Shown here in pieces: positions 40,481 through 51,300 of a DNA stretch of 64,000 bases (positions within the stretch are counted from its first letter, which is position 1; each line of letters opens with the position of its first letter). The DNA is taken from assembly GCF_900112605.1 (NCBI RefSeq), contig NZ_FOMJ01000003.1, forward strand, positions 62,001-126,000, read 5' to 3'. The translations under genes were made by a program, and so were the position numbers. The notes below the pieces were generated by a model, which saw nothing but the letters and a program-made list of their open reading frames with translations, made no database searches and was not told the DNA's origin. This DNA comes from Thiohalospira halophila DSM 15071 (GTDB taxonomy: Bacteria > Pseudomonadota > Gammaproteobacteria > Thiohalospirales > Thiohalospiraceae).

Positions 40481-41325
40481 TCCCGGGGGGCGCCACCCTC
40501 GCTGTCAGGTCCGCCCTGGCGCGCCTCGGCGCCCTCGCCTTCCTGCTGCTCGGTGAAGACGCTGCCGGCGTTGATCTCGCAGTCGGGGAGCTGCGGCATA
40601 CCGTTCTCGTCGATCTCTCCGCCCAGCCGCTTGATGGCGCTGCACATCTCCTCCAGCCGATTGTCGGTGGCGTGGAGGTGGTCGAGCATGCAGTTGATGG
40701 CACTGGCCACCGGGTCCGGCATGTCCCGAGTGGTGCCGTAGGCGTCGAAGCCCATCTTGCGCGCCATGGCATCCCGGCGTTGCTGGTGCTCGTCCGCCGG
40801 CGGCTCGCGATTGACCACCCGGCCGGGGATACCCACCACCGTGGATCCCTCGGGGATATCCTTGACCACCACGGCGTTGGAGCCGACCCGGGAGCCGGCC
40901 CCGACATTGATGGGCCCCAGGACCTTGGCCCCCGCTCCCACGACGACATCGTTGCCCAGCGTGGGGTGGCGCTTGCCGCGGTCCCAGCTCGTCCCGCCCA
41001 GGGTCACGCCGTGGTAGAGGGTGACGTCATCGCCGATCTCGGCAGTCTCGCCGATGACCACCCCCATGCCGTGGTCGATGAAGAAGCGCCGACCGACCCG
41101 GGCGGCCGGATGGATCTCGATGCCGGTGAGCAGGCGGCTGATGGCCGCCAGCAGGCGCCCGAGCCAGCGCAGTCGATGGTTCCAGAGCCAGTGGGCGGCC
41201 CGGTGGTGGACCACGGCGTGGAAGCCGGGATAGGAGAGGACGATCTCCCAGGCGGAGCTGGCCGCCGGGTCGCGCTCGAAGATGCAGCGAATATCCTCGC
41301 GCAGGCGCTGGAACATGGTCCTCAT
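40477..41325 (-). CDS. cysE: Serine O-acetyltransferase CysE
   Basis: Makes O-acetylserine, the precursor of cysteine; 282 residues. It has an N-terminal helical SATase domain and a left-handed beta-helix of hexapeptide repeats ([30 protein letters not shown]). The tail after about 245 is longer and more acidic than in E. coli CysE (273 aa). It lies directly upstream of the isc operon and overlaps trmJ by 4 bp, linking cysteine supply with cysteine desulfuration. Confidence 0.95.
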   Translation of the reverse strand: MRTMFQRLREDIRCIFERDPAASSAWEIVLSYPGFHAVVHHRAAHWLWNHRLRWLGRLLAAISRLLTGIEIHPAARVGRRFFIDHGMGVVIGETAEIGDDVTLYHGVTLGGTSWDRGKRHPTLGNDVVVGAGAKVLGPINVGAGSRVGSNAVVVKDIPEGSTVVGIPGRVVNREPPADEHQQRRDAMARKMGFDAYGTTRDMPDPVASAINCMLDHLHATDNRLEEMCSAIKRLGGEIDENGMPQLPDCEINAGSVFTEQQEGEGAEARQGGPDSEGGAPRE

Positions 41326-42092
41326 TCCCTATCGTTCGACTCGGTGATTATAACGCCATCCTCGCCGCGACGCGCCCGTTTCTGGCCCGCCCGGAGGATG
41401 CCACGCAGCAGATTGATCTCCTCCGCCGTGGGCCGGCTCCGCGCCAGCATCCGGCGCAACCGGCGATCCACGGCGGTGCGCCGCTCGGGGTCCAGGTACC
41501 CCCACTCGACGGCAGCGGTCTCCAGGTGCTCCCGCAGGCCCTCCACCGCCGCCGCGGTAGCCGGGCCCTCCGCCGCCTCCCCGGCGGGGATGTCCGCCTC
41601 CAGGACCGCCGAGCGCAGTTCCCAGGCGACGATCTGGACGGCCTGGGCCAGATTCAGCACCGAGTATTCCGGGTTCGCCGGGATGTGGACCACGGCGTGG
41701 GCCCGTTCCACCTCGGCGTTGGTGAGCCCGGAACTCTCGCGGCCGAAGAGCCACGCCACCCGGCCACCGGCCGCCAGCTCCGCCGCCGCCCGACCCGCAG
41801 CCGTGCGGACATCCAGCGCGGGCCAGCCGTTGTCGCGCCCGCGCGCGGTGGTCGCCAGCACCAGCGTCGCCGGGGCGATGGCCTCGTCCAGGCCCTCGTG
41901 GACCGACGCCGCCGCCAGGCAGTCCCGACCGCCGGCGGCCCGGGCCACCGCCTCCTCGTCATCGGGGCCGCGCAGGGGCGACACCAGCGCCAGGTCGGAG
42001 AGACCCATGGCCCACATGGCCCGCGCCGCCGCCCCGACATTGCCGGGGTGCGTGGGCTCCACCAGGACCGTGCGCACACCTTCCAGGGACAT
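41322..42092 (-). CDS. trmJ: tRNA (cytidine/uridine-32-2'-O)-methyltransferase TrmJ
   Basis: SPOUT-class methyltransferase of position 32 of tRNAs; 256 residues. The N-terminal SpoU fold starts [21 protein letters not shown], with the knot region [18 protein letters not shown] and LNLAQAVQI, then a C-terminal extension. It is divergent from suhB, a common arrangement next to the isc operon. Confidence 0.95.
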   Translation of the reverse strand: MSLEGVRTVLVEPTHPGNVGAAARAMWAMGLSDLALVSPLRGPDDEEAVARAAGGRDCLAAASVHEGLDEAIAPATLVLATTARGRDNGWPALDVRTAAGRAAAELAAGGRVAWLFGRESSGLTNAEVERAHAVVHIPANPEYSVLNLAQAVQIVAWELRSAVLEADIPAGEAAEGPATAAAVEGLREHLETAAVEWGYLDPERRTAVDRRLRRMLARSRPTAEEINLLRGILRAGQKRARRGEDGVIITESNDRE

Positions 42093-42257
42093 GGGTATTC
42101 CTCACCGGGGTTTGCGGGATTTTCCCAGATCGGCACCATCGGGGGAAACCCGGCGTTCGGGCTCCCCCGGGCACTCCTCCCGGAGCCCCTGCAGTCGGGG
42201 AATAGCTCCTGCTGCCGACTACCCGCCAATGGCGGTGAAAGGCGCCGCCGTTCGCGC

Positions 42258-42263
42258 TACAAT
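42258..42263 (+). promoter_or_regulatory. candidate -10 element of suhB
   Basis: TACAAT, one mismatch from consensus, lies 33 bp before the suhB ATG. The -35 region 17 bp upstream (GTGAAA) is weak, so confidence in the promoter as a whole is low. Confidence 0.35.
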
Positions 42264-42295
42264 GGCCGGCTTGACCCAGCCAGCCGGAGGACTCC

Positions 42296-43096
42296 ATGGA
42301 TCCGATGCTCAATATCGCCGTTCGCGCGGCGCGCCGGGCCGGCAAGACCATCACCCGGGCCATGGGGAACGTGGATCGCCTCAACATCGAGACCAAGGCG
42401 CACAACGACTTCGTCTCCGAGGTGGACTACGCCGCCGAGCAGGCCATCATCGACACCATCCGCGATGCCTATCCCTCCCACGGCTTCATCGCCGAGGAGA
42501 GCGGGCTGCACGATCAGGAGCGGGATTCGGTCTGGATCATCGACCCCCTGGACGGGACGACCAACTTCCTCCACGGCTTCCCGCAGTTCGCCGTCTCCAT
42601 CGCCCTGCGCCACAAGGGCAAGCTGACCCAGGCGGTGGTCTACGACCCGACCCGGGAGGAGATGTTCACCGCCAGCCGCGGCGGCGGTGCCCAGCTGGAT
42701 GGCCGCCGGATCCGCGTCTCCGGGCGCCGGGGTCTGGAGGGGGCCCTGCTGGGGACCGGCTTCCCCTTCAAGGAGCCGGAGCACCTGGACTCCTACCTGG
42801 CCATGTTCCGCGCCTTCCATCCCGTCGTCGCCGGGATCCGCCGGCCCGGCTCGGCCGCCCTGGACCTGGCCTGGCTGGCTGCCGGCCGCATCGATGGCTT
42901 CTGGGAGATCGGGCTCAACGCCTGGGACATCGCTGCCGGGGTCCTGCTCATCCGCGAGGCCGGCGGCCTGGTGGGCGATTTCGAGGGCGGCGAGGCCTAC
43001 ATGGAAACCGGCAACCTCGTGGCTTCCTCGCCCAAGATCTTCCCGCCCATGCTCCAGACCATCGCCCCCCACCGTAGCGAGGCGCTCACCCGCTGA
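42296..43096 (+). CDS. suhB: Inositol-1-monophosphatase SuhB
   Basis: Magnesium-dependent phosphatase fold of 266 residues; in E. coli SuhB also joins the rRNA antitermination complex. Metal-binding motifs are FIAEESG, WIIDPLDGTTNF and the C-terminal LNAWDIAAG. The ATG at 42296 has CCGGAGGA eight bases upstream. It is divergent from trmJ. Confidence 0.96.
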   Translation: MDPMLNIAVRAARRAGKTITRAMGNVDRLNIETKAHNDFVSEVDYAAEQAIIDTIRDAYPSHGFIAEESGLHDQERDSVWIIDPLDGTTNFLHGFPQFAVSIALRHKGKLTQAVVYDPTREEMFTASRGGGAQLDGRRIRVSGRRGLEGALLGTGFPFKEPEHLDSYLAMFRAFHPVVAGIRRPGSAALDLAWLAAGRIDGFWEIGLNAWDIAAGVLLIREAGGLVGDFEGGEAYMETGNLVASSPKIFPPMLQTIAPHRSEALTR

Positions 43097-43176
43097 TCCC
43101 CCGCTGACCTGGTCGTTCTGGTGAACTACTCTTCACAGAGAGGAGTTACGCACCAAGGGACAACGGGAGGAAGCCC

Positions 43177-43524
43177 ATGCGGACCAGGAATCTCGCCTAC
43201 ATCGCCCCGCCGCTGGCCGTCATGCAGGCCGGCGGCACCGGCATCCCGTGCGCGGGACCGGTGGGATTGTTCTGGCTGGGGGGAATCGGGGCCCTCGTCG
43301 CCGGCACGATAACCACGCACACCTGGCTAGTGGGGCTGGGCCTCATCCTCTGGGCGCTCGCGGCCATCTGGGCCCGGGAGACCGTTCAGGCCATCCGCGA
43401 GGACCGCTTCGACCTGCGCCGTGGCTGCCAGAGCGGGGACAGTACCCTGTGTCGGCAGGCCCCGCCCGAGGCCCACGAGGCCGATCCCCTGGAGCAGTTC
43501 CGCAACGGCCCCAGCGGCAACTAG
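43177..43524 (+). CDS. Small membrane protein of unknown function
   Basis: Unrecognised 115-residue protein with a good ribosome-binding site (GGGAGGA, six bases before the ATG). Two hydrophobic helices (about 28-46 and 48-67) are followed by a charged cytoplasmic tail with two cysteines (RRGCQSGDSTLCRQ) and an acidic end. A third Cys is in IPCAG before the first helix. It stands alone between suhB and the convergent secF. Codon use is like its neighbours, so it is probably real and native. Confidence 0.65.
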   Translation: MRTRNLAYIAPPLAVMQAGGTGIPCAGPVGLFWLGGIGALVAGTITTHTWLVGLGLILWALAAIWARETVQAIREDRFDLRRGCQSGDSTLCRQAPPEAHEADPLEQFRNGPSGN

Positions 43525-43547
43525 GGCCGATAGCGGCTCAATCCCCC

Positions 43548-43568
43548 GGCGGGTGGTTGCCACCCGCC
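43548..43568. terminator. perfect hairpin between convergent genes, no U tract
   Basis: GGCGGGTGG-TTG-CCACCCGCC forms a 9-bp stem in the 69-bp gap between the small membrane protein gene and secF. No T run follows on either strand, so termination would be weak or Rho-assisted. Confidence 0.45.
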
Positions 43569-43593
43569 TGCAGACCGTTCCGGAGCCCGGCCC

Positions 43594-44526
43594 TCAGGGC
43601 ATCTCGTCCTGGTCCGCCCCTTCCTTCTCCACCGGCTGCAGGTCGGCCTTGCTGATCCCCAGCGCCAGGGCGGTGCTGGAGGCGACGTAGATGGATGAGT
43701 AGGTCCCCACGATGACGCCGGCCAGCAGGGCGGCGGCAAAGCCGTGGATGATCTCCCCGCCCAGGAAGAAGAGGGCCAGGACCACCAGCAGGGTGGTCAC
43801 GGAGGTCATCAGGGTCCGGGAGAGCATCTGGTTCAGGGAGGCGTTGACCACCTCCTCCCGTTCACCCTTGCGCATGCGGCGGAAGTTCTCCCGGATGCGG
43901 TCGAAGACCACGATGGTGTCGTTGAGGGAGTAGCCCACCACCGCCAGCAGGGCGGCCAGGACCGTGAGGTCGAACTCGATCCCGAACAGGGCCAGCAGCC
44001 CCACCACGATGACCACGTCGTGGATCAGCGCCGCCACCGAGCCCACGGCGAAGCGGAACTCGAAGCGCAGGGCGACGTAGATGAGCACGCCGATGAGGGC
44101 GTAGAGCATGGCCAGGCCGCCGTCCTCGGTGAGCTCATCCCCCACCTGCGGTCCCACGAACTCCACCCGCCGCATCTCCACGCCGGGGGTATCCTCGCGC
44201 AGTCGCTCCAGGACCCGGTTGCTCAGCTCCGCGTCCGAGAGGGACTCCACCGGCGGGACCCGGACGAGGATCTCCCGGGCGCCGCCGAAGGTCTGCACCG
44301 TGGCGTCCAGACCGGCCCCCTCCAGGGCGCCGCGAACCTCCGCAAGCTGCGGCGCCTCGGGGTAGCCCACCTCGATGAGGGTGCCGCCGGTGAAGTCGAT
44401 CCCGAAATTGAGACCCCGCACCGCCAGGGCGCCCACAGCCAGCAGCAGGAGCGCTGCGGTGAGCCAGACCGCCTGACGACGGCGGGCCATGAAGTCGATG
44501 GCGGGGATGCGCTGGAAGAGATCCAT
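43594..44526 (-). CDS. secF: Protein translocase subunit SecF
   Basis: SecDF uses the proton gradient to pull secreted proteins out of SecYEG; 310 residues. Six membrane helices are predicted, with TM1 near 18-36 and a cluster after about 135; the RND signature GYSLNDTIVVFDRIREN is present. It starts 13 bp after secD. Confidence 0.96.
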   Translation of the reverse strand: MDLFQRIPAIDFMARRRQAVWLTAALLLLAVGALAVRGLNFGIDFTGGTLIEVGYPEAPQLAEVRGALEGAGLDATVQTFGGAREILVRVPPVESLSDAELSNRVLERLREDTPGVEMRRVEFVGPQVGDELTEDGGLAMLYALIGVLIYVALRFEFRFAVGSVAALIHDVVIVVGLLALFGIEFDLTVLAALLAVVGYSLNDTIVVFDRIRENFRRMRKGEREEVVNASLNQMLSRTLMTSVTTLLVVLALFFLGGEIIHGFAAALLAGVIVGTYSSIYVASSTALALGISKADLQPVEKEGADQDEMP

Positions 44527-44539
44527 GAATGCCTCCCGC

Positions 44540-46405
44540 TTAGCCGATGGAGACCCGGTCGAGACGCTTCTTGCGCCCCCAGGTCAGATTGACGATGGCC
44601 CGCGTGAGCATGATGGCGGTGAACATCGAGGTGACGATGCCGATGGAGAGCGTCACGGCGAAGCCCTTCACCGGACCGGTGCCGAAGCCGAAGAGCACCA
44701 GGGCGGCGATGAGGGTGGTGACGTTGGCATCGGCGATGGTCGACAGCGCCTTGTCGTAACCGGCGGCGATACTCGCCTGGGGCGTATTGCCGTTGCGGAT
44801 CTCCTCGCGGATGCGTTCGAAGATGAGCACGTTGGCGTCCACCGCCATGCCCACCGTGAGCACGATGCCGGCGATACCCGGCATGGTCAGGGTCGCCTGC
44901 ATCATGGAGAGCACCGCCACGATGACCACCAGGTTGGCGGCCAGGGCCGCATCGGCCACCAGCCCGAAGCCGCGGTACCAGAAGATCATGAAGGCCAGGA
45001 CCAGGACGAAGCCGACGATCACCGAGGCGAAGCCGCGGTCGATGTTCTCCGCCCCCAGGCTCGGGCCGACGGTGCGCTCCTCGACGATGTCCATGGGGGC
45101 GGCCAGCGCCCCGGCCCGCAGGAGCAGGGCGAGGTTGCGCGCCTCCTCGCTGGAGTCCAGGCCGGTGATCTGGAAGCGGTGGGCCAGCTCGTCCCGGATG
45201 CGGGCGACGTTGATGACCTCTTCCACCTTCTCGGTGTACTCCTCGGTCCCGCCATCCGGCGTCTCCCGGAACCGGGTCTCGTTCTCGATGAAGACCACGG
45301 CCATGAGCTCGCCGATGTTGTCCCGGGTGATCCGGCTCATCATGGCCGCCCCCTGACCGTCCAGGCTGATGTAGACGGCGGGGCTGCCGCTCTGCTGGTC
45401 CAGGCCGGAGGAGGCGTCGGTGATGGCGTCACCGGTGACGATGACCCGCCGCTCCAGGAGGATGGGCTCGCCACTGCGCTCCCTGAGGAGGCGCGCATCC
45501 GGCGGCACCCGACTGTCCTCACTCACCGAGGGGCCGTTGTCCTCGTGGACCAGCCGGAACTCCAGGGTCGCCGTGGCGCCCAGGATATCCTTGGCCCGCG
45601 CCGTGTCCTGCACGCCGGGGAGCTGGACCACCACGCGGCGGTCCCCCTGGCGCTGGATGATGGGCTCGGCCACGCCGAGCTCGTTCACCCGGCTGCGCAG
45701 GGTGGTGATGTTCTGCTGCAGGGCGAAGTCGCGGACCTCGCGGGCGCGGTCCTCGGTGAGGCGCGCCTCCAGGCCCGGCCGACCCTCGATATCGGCGGCC
45801 TCGACGTCGAGGTCGTCGAATTCGGCATCCAGGTAGTCCACCGCCTCTTCCCGCGCCCCGGCATCGGTGAAGGCGACCTGGATGGTCCCCTCCTCGCTGC
45901 GCAGCACGGTGTAGCGCAGCCGCTGCTCGCGCAGGCCGCTACGGAAATCGCTCTCGTAGCGCTCCACCGCCGCCTGCAGGGCCGCCTCCATGTCCACGTC
46001 CATGAGGAAGTGGACGCCGCCGCGCAGGTCCAGCCCCAGGAACATGGGATAGGCCCCCAGATCCCGCAGCCACTGGGGCGCGGCCGGCGCAAGGTTCAGG
46101 GCAACGGTGAAGTCCGGTCCCAGCCGGGCGCGGAGACGATCCGCCACCCGGCCCTGAACGCCGGTATCGGCCAGCCGCACCAGCAGGGCGCCGCTCTCCT
46201 GGCGCTGCACGGTGGCCTCGGTGGCGCCCTCGTCATCCAGGGTGGCCAGCACCGTCTCGCGGACGCCCTCGTCCACGTCGGCGGTATCCTCGGCGTTGAT
46301 CTGGATCGCCGGGTCCTGGCCGTAGAGGTTGGGCAGGGCGTAGAGCCCCGCCACCACCAGGATGGCGAGGATAAGCAGGTACTTCCAGAGGGGATAGCGG
46401 TTCAT
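44540..46405 (-). CDS. secD: Protein translocase subunit SecD
   Basis: Partner of SecF; 621 residues. One N-terminal membrane helix, a large periplasmic region with the P1 head domain (about 30-445), then five membrane helices containing GMAVDANVLIFERIREE. The LDLRGGVHFLMDVDM segment of the family is present. It follows yajC by 7 bp. Confidence 0.96.
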   Translation of the reverse strand: MNRYPLWKYLLILAILVVAGLYALPNLYGQDPAIQINAEDTADVDEGVRETVLATLDDEGATEATVQRQESGALLVRLADTGVQGRVADRLRARLGPDFTVALNLAPAAPQWLRDLGAYPMFLGLDLRGGVHFLMDVDMEAALQAAVERYESDFRSGLREQRLRYTVLRSEEGTIQVAFTDAGAREEAVDYLDAEFDDLDVEAADIEGRPGLEARLTEDRAREVRDFALQQNITTLRSRVNELGVAEPIIQRQGDRRVVVQLPGVQDTARAKDILGATATLEFRLVHEDNGPSVSEDSRVPPDARLLRERSGEPILLERRVIVTGDAITDASSGLDQQSGSPAVYISLDGQGAAMMSRITRDNIGELMAVVFIENETRFRETPDGGTEEYTEKVEEVINVARIRDELAHRFQITGLDSSEEARNLALLLRAGALAAPMDIVEERTVGPSLGAENIDRGFASVIVGFVLVLAFMIFWYRGFGLVADAALAANLVVIVAVLSMMQATLTMPGIAGIVLTVGMAVDANVLIFERIREEIRNGNTPQASIAAGYDKALSTIADANVTTLIAALVLFGFGTGPVKGFAVTLSIGIVTSMFTAIMLTRAIVNLTWGRKKRLDRVSIG

Positions 46406-46412
46406 GCCCGCC

Positions 46413-46742
46413 TCAGGCGTCCTTCATGGTGCCCTTGGGCAGCACCGAGGTGATGGTGTCCTTCTGGACCTTGACCTGGACGCTGTCGGCCAGCTCCACG
46501 GTGACGTAGGGGTCGTTGACCTCGACGATGCGACCGAGGATGCCGCCGCCGGTGACCACCTCGTCCCCCTTGCCCAGCTCGGAGACCATCTTGCGATGCT
46601 CCTTCGCACGCTTCATCTGCGGCCGGATGAGCAGGAAGTAGAAGAGGACGATGAGGATGAGCAGCGGCAGCAGGCTCTCCAGCAGACCGGGCTGCTGGGC
46701 GCCGCCCTGCTGGGCCATGGCGTCGGCGATGAAGAAGTCCAT
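46413..46742 (-). CDS. yajC: Preprotein translocase subunit YajC
   Basis: Small Sec accessory protein (109 aa) with one membrane helix (about 22-42, SLLPLLILIVLFYFLLIRPQ) and a cytoplasmic domain containing GDEVVTGGGILGRI. The ATG at 46742 (MDFFIADAM) is preferred with GGGGAGA upstream over an in-frame ATG at 46763. Confidence 0.95.
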   Translation of the reverse strand: MDFFIADAMAQQGGAQQPGLLESLLPLLILIVLFYFLLIRPQMKRAKEHRKMVSELGKGDEVVTGGGILGRIVEVNDPYVTVELADSVQVKVQKDTITSVLPKGTMKDA

Positions 46743-46890
46743 GTTTCTCCCCTGTTCAGTCAATCCGGATTCGGATGCGGTGGACTCGGCCCCGCGGTGC
46801 GGGAATCAAAGCGTCTATCGTGCCAGTTCCGGCGCGAGCAGGATATCCCCGCCCGCGGACCCGAATTCCCGCGCAGTATGCCATACCACC

Positions 46891-49046
<2,156 letters not shown>

Positions 49047-49071
49047 GGCGGCGCAGTCTACTACGTCCGGT

Positions 49072-49428
49072 TCATCCCAGCAGCCAGGAATCGGGGTCCG
49101 GCGGCGGCTGGCGCAGGTCCGCGGCCCGCAGGCCGCGCACGCAGCGGAAGACCAGCCAGACCGCCCAGAGCAGACCCACCAGCACGGCCAGGGGCCCGCT
49201 CAGCGCCATGAGCACCAGGAAGAGGAATCCCATGAAGAAGGTCCGGACCTGGAACCGGAAGTGCTCCGCCACCCAGTGCGGGGCCCCGCGACGGTAGAAC
49301 AGGGCCATGGCTGCCCCCACCGGGGCGGTCACCACGAAGACGAGGCCGATGAGGTAGAGGACGTAGACCACCCGGATGATGGTCTGCAGCCGCTCCTCCC
49401 CCTCGTCCTCCTCCCAGGGGGCAGCCAT
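49072..49428 (-). CDS. DUF4870-like small membrane protein
   Basis: Membrane protein of 118 residues with about three hydrophobic helices (about 18-45, 62-80 and 82-95) and the HFRFQVRTF segment typical of DUF4870/Tic20-like proteins. The ATG at 49428 shares its A with the pgi stop (TGATG), so it is translated from the pgi message. Function unknown. A much longer in-frame opening reading back through pgi is an artefact of GC content. Confidence 0.75.
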   Translation of the reverse strand: MAAPWEEDEGEERLQTIIRVVYVLYLIGLVFVVTAPVGAAMALFYRRGAPHWVAEHFRFQVRTFFMGFLFLVLMALSGPLAVLVGLLWAVWLVFRCVRGLRAADLRQPPPDPDSWLLG

Positions 49429-51089
49429 CAATCGGCCTCCTGCCAGCCCAGGGCGCGCTCCATGAGCCCCTCGGTGGAGGAATCGAAGAGTCCCGGCGCC
49501 ACACCCGCCTCCAGGTGGGGCAGGACCCGCCCGGCGGTCTGCTTGCCGAACTCCACGCCCCACTGGTCGAAGGCGTTGGTCCCCCACAGCACCGACTCCA
49601 CGTAGATCCGGTGCTCGTAGAGGGCCACCAGCGCCCCCAGGCTCCAGGGGTCGTGCCGGCGCAGGAGCAGGGTGGTACTCGGCCGGTTCCCCTCCAGCAC
49701 CTGGTGGGGCACCAGGGCCTCGACCCGCTGCTCGTCCAGCCCCTTCTCCCGCAGCTCGGCGCGCGCCTCGTCGGCCCCCTTGCCGCGCATGAGCGCCCGG
49801 GTCTGGGCGAAGAAGTGAGAGAGCAGGATGCGGTGGTGATCGGCGCGACCCGGCGGCGGCTCGGCCACGGCGATGAAATCGGCGGGCACGATGCGGGTCC
49901 CCTGGTGGAGGAGCTGGAAGAAGGCGTGCTGGCCGTTGGTCCCGGTGCCGCCCCAGACCACGGCCCCGGTGGGATAGTCCACCGGCGCCCCCTCCAGGGT
50001 GACGCGCTTGCCGTTGCTCTCCATGTCGCCCTGCTGGAGGTAGGCGGGCAGCAGGCCCAGGGCCTCGTCGTAGGGGAGGATGGCGTGGGTCTCCCGGCCC
50101 AGGACGTCGTTGTTCCAGATCCCGATGAGGCCCAGGATCACGGGCAGGTTCTCGGCCAGCTCGGCGTCGGCGAAGTGCTGGTCCATGGCGCGGGCCCCGG
50201 CCAGCAGCTCCTCGAAGGCCTCCGCCCCCAGGTAGAGGACGATGGGCAGGCCGATGGCCGACCACAGGGAGTAGCGCCCGCCCACCCAGTCGCGGAAGGC
50301 GAGGACGTTCTCGGCGTCGATGCCGAACTCCGTGGCGGCCGCGGTATTGGCACTCACCGCCACGAAGTGGCGCCGGACCACCTCCGCCGCGTCGGCCTCC
50401 GACAGCTGCTCCAGCAGCCAGCTCCGGGCCGAGCGGGCATTGGTCAGCGTCTCCTGGGTCCCGAAGGACTTGGAGGCGACGATGAACAGGGTCTCCGCCG
50501 GCTCCACCTCGGCCAGCACCGCCTCCAGGTGGCGGCCATCGATGTTGGAGAGGAAGTGGACCCGCATCCCCGGCTGCGCGCGCTCGGCCAGGGCGTGGCA
50601 GACCATGGCCGGCCCCAGGTCGGAGCCGCCGATGCCGATGTTGACCACGTGGCGGATGGGTCGCCCGGTAGCGCCCGTCCACTCGCCGCCGTGGACGGCG
50701 TTGGCCATCTCGGCCATGCGCCGCCGCGTGGCCATCACCTCGGGGACGACATCCTCGCCGTCCACCTTGATGGAAGCCCCGGGCGCGGCCCGCAGGGCGG
50801 TGTGCAGGGCCGGTCGATCCTCGGTGGCATTGACGTGCTCGCCCTCGAGGAGCCGCCGGATGGCGCCGGGGAGATCCGCCTCCCGCGCCAGGTCCAGGAG
50901 GTAACGGAGGGTGGTGTCGGTGACCGGCTGCTTGGACCAGTCCACCAGCAGGGCATCGGCGAAGGTGCGGTGGTGGCGGACGAAGCGGTCGGGGTCGGCC
51001 TCGAAGAGGTCGGCGAGCCGGACGCCCTCCCATTCGCGCCCGTGCTCCTGCAGCACCGGCCAGCCAGCCCTCTCCGTGAGTCGCGCCAT
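49428..51089 (-). CDS. pgi: Glucose-6-phosphate isomerase
   Basis: Interconverts glucose 6-phosphate and fructose 6-phosphate; 553 residues. Sugar isomerase domains contain HVVNIGIGGSDLGPAMV, VASKSFGTQETL and WGGTGTNGQHAFFQLLHQG. The ATG at 51089 has a GGAGAG ribosome-binding site; an in-frame ATG at 51185 would add 32 unlike residues. Confidence 0.97.
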   Translation of the reverse strand: MARLTERAGWPVLQEHGREWEGVRLADLFEADPDRFVRHHRTFADALLVDWSKQPVTDTTLRYLLDLAREADLPGAIRRLLEGEHVNATEDRPALHTALRAAPGASIKVDGEDVVPEVMATRRRMAEMANAVHGGEWTGATGRPIRHVVNIGIGGSDLGPAMVCHALAERAQPGMRVHFLSNIDGRHLEAVLAEVEPAETLFIVASKSFGTQETLTNARSARSWLLEQLSEADAAEVVRRHFVAVSANTAAATEFGIDAENVLAFRDWVGGRYSLWSAIGLPIVLYLGAEAFEELLAGARAMDQHFADAELAENLPVILGLIGIWNNDVLGRETHAILPYDEALGLLPAYLQQGDMESNGKRVTLEGAPVDYPTGAVVWGGTGTNGQHAFFQLLHQGTRIVPADFIAVAEPPPGRADHHRILLSHFFAQTRALMRGKGADEARAELREKGLDEQRVEALVPHQVLEGNRPSTTLLLRRHDPWSLGALVALYEHRIYVESVLWGTNAFDQWGVEFGKQTAGRVLPHLEAGVAPGLFDSSTEGLMERALGWQEAD

Positions 51090-51243
51090 GTCCTCTCTCC
51101 TTGCCGCCGGGGCCACGCCCCGCTTCCGGGGCCGTTCCAAGATAGCAGGGAGAACGCGTGGCATCCACGCCGAAAGGCCCGGCAATCAGGACCCGGCGCA
51201 CCTCCCGCGGGAAACCGCCGCGGCGGAAAAGGGGAATCGGTCA

Positions 51244-51271
51244 GTGACCCGCGCGCCGCTTTCGTTATAAT
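51244..51271 (+). promoter_or_regulatory. promoter of ppc
   Basis: -35 GTGACC (51244-51249, four of six) and a perfect -10 TATAAT (51266-51271), 16 bp apart. The predicted start is near 51278, giving a short leader of about 23 nt before the ATG at 51301. Confidence 0.6.
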
Positions 51272-51300
51272 GGCGCCCCCTTACGTCAGCCGGGGTCGGC

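Noticed and set aside
46811-46825. A second sigma-54-like sequence (TGGCACGATAGACGC, minus strand) between tgt and yajC
   Set aside because: The -24 half is perfect, but the -12 half reads ACGC instead of TTGC. No activator box was found nearby and yajC is a housekeeping gene, so chance is more likely.
49072-51201. A 709-codon Gly/Arg-rich open frame across pgi
   Set aside because: It overlaps pgi, which has full family motifs. Only its last 118 codons, after the TGATG junction, look like a protein.
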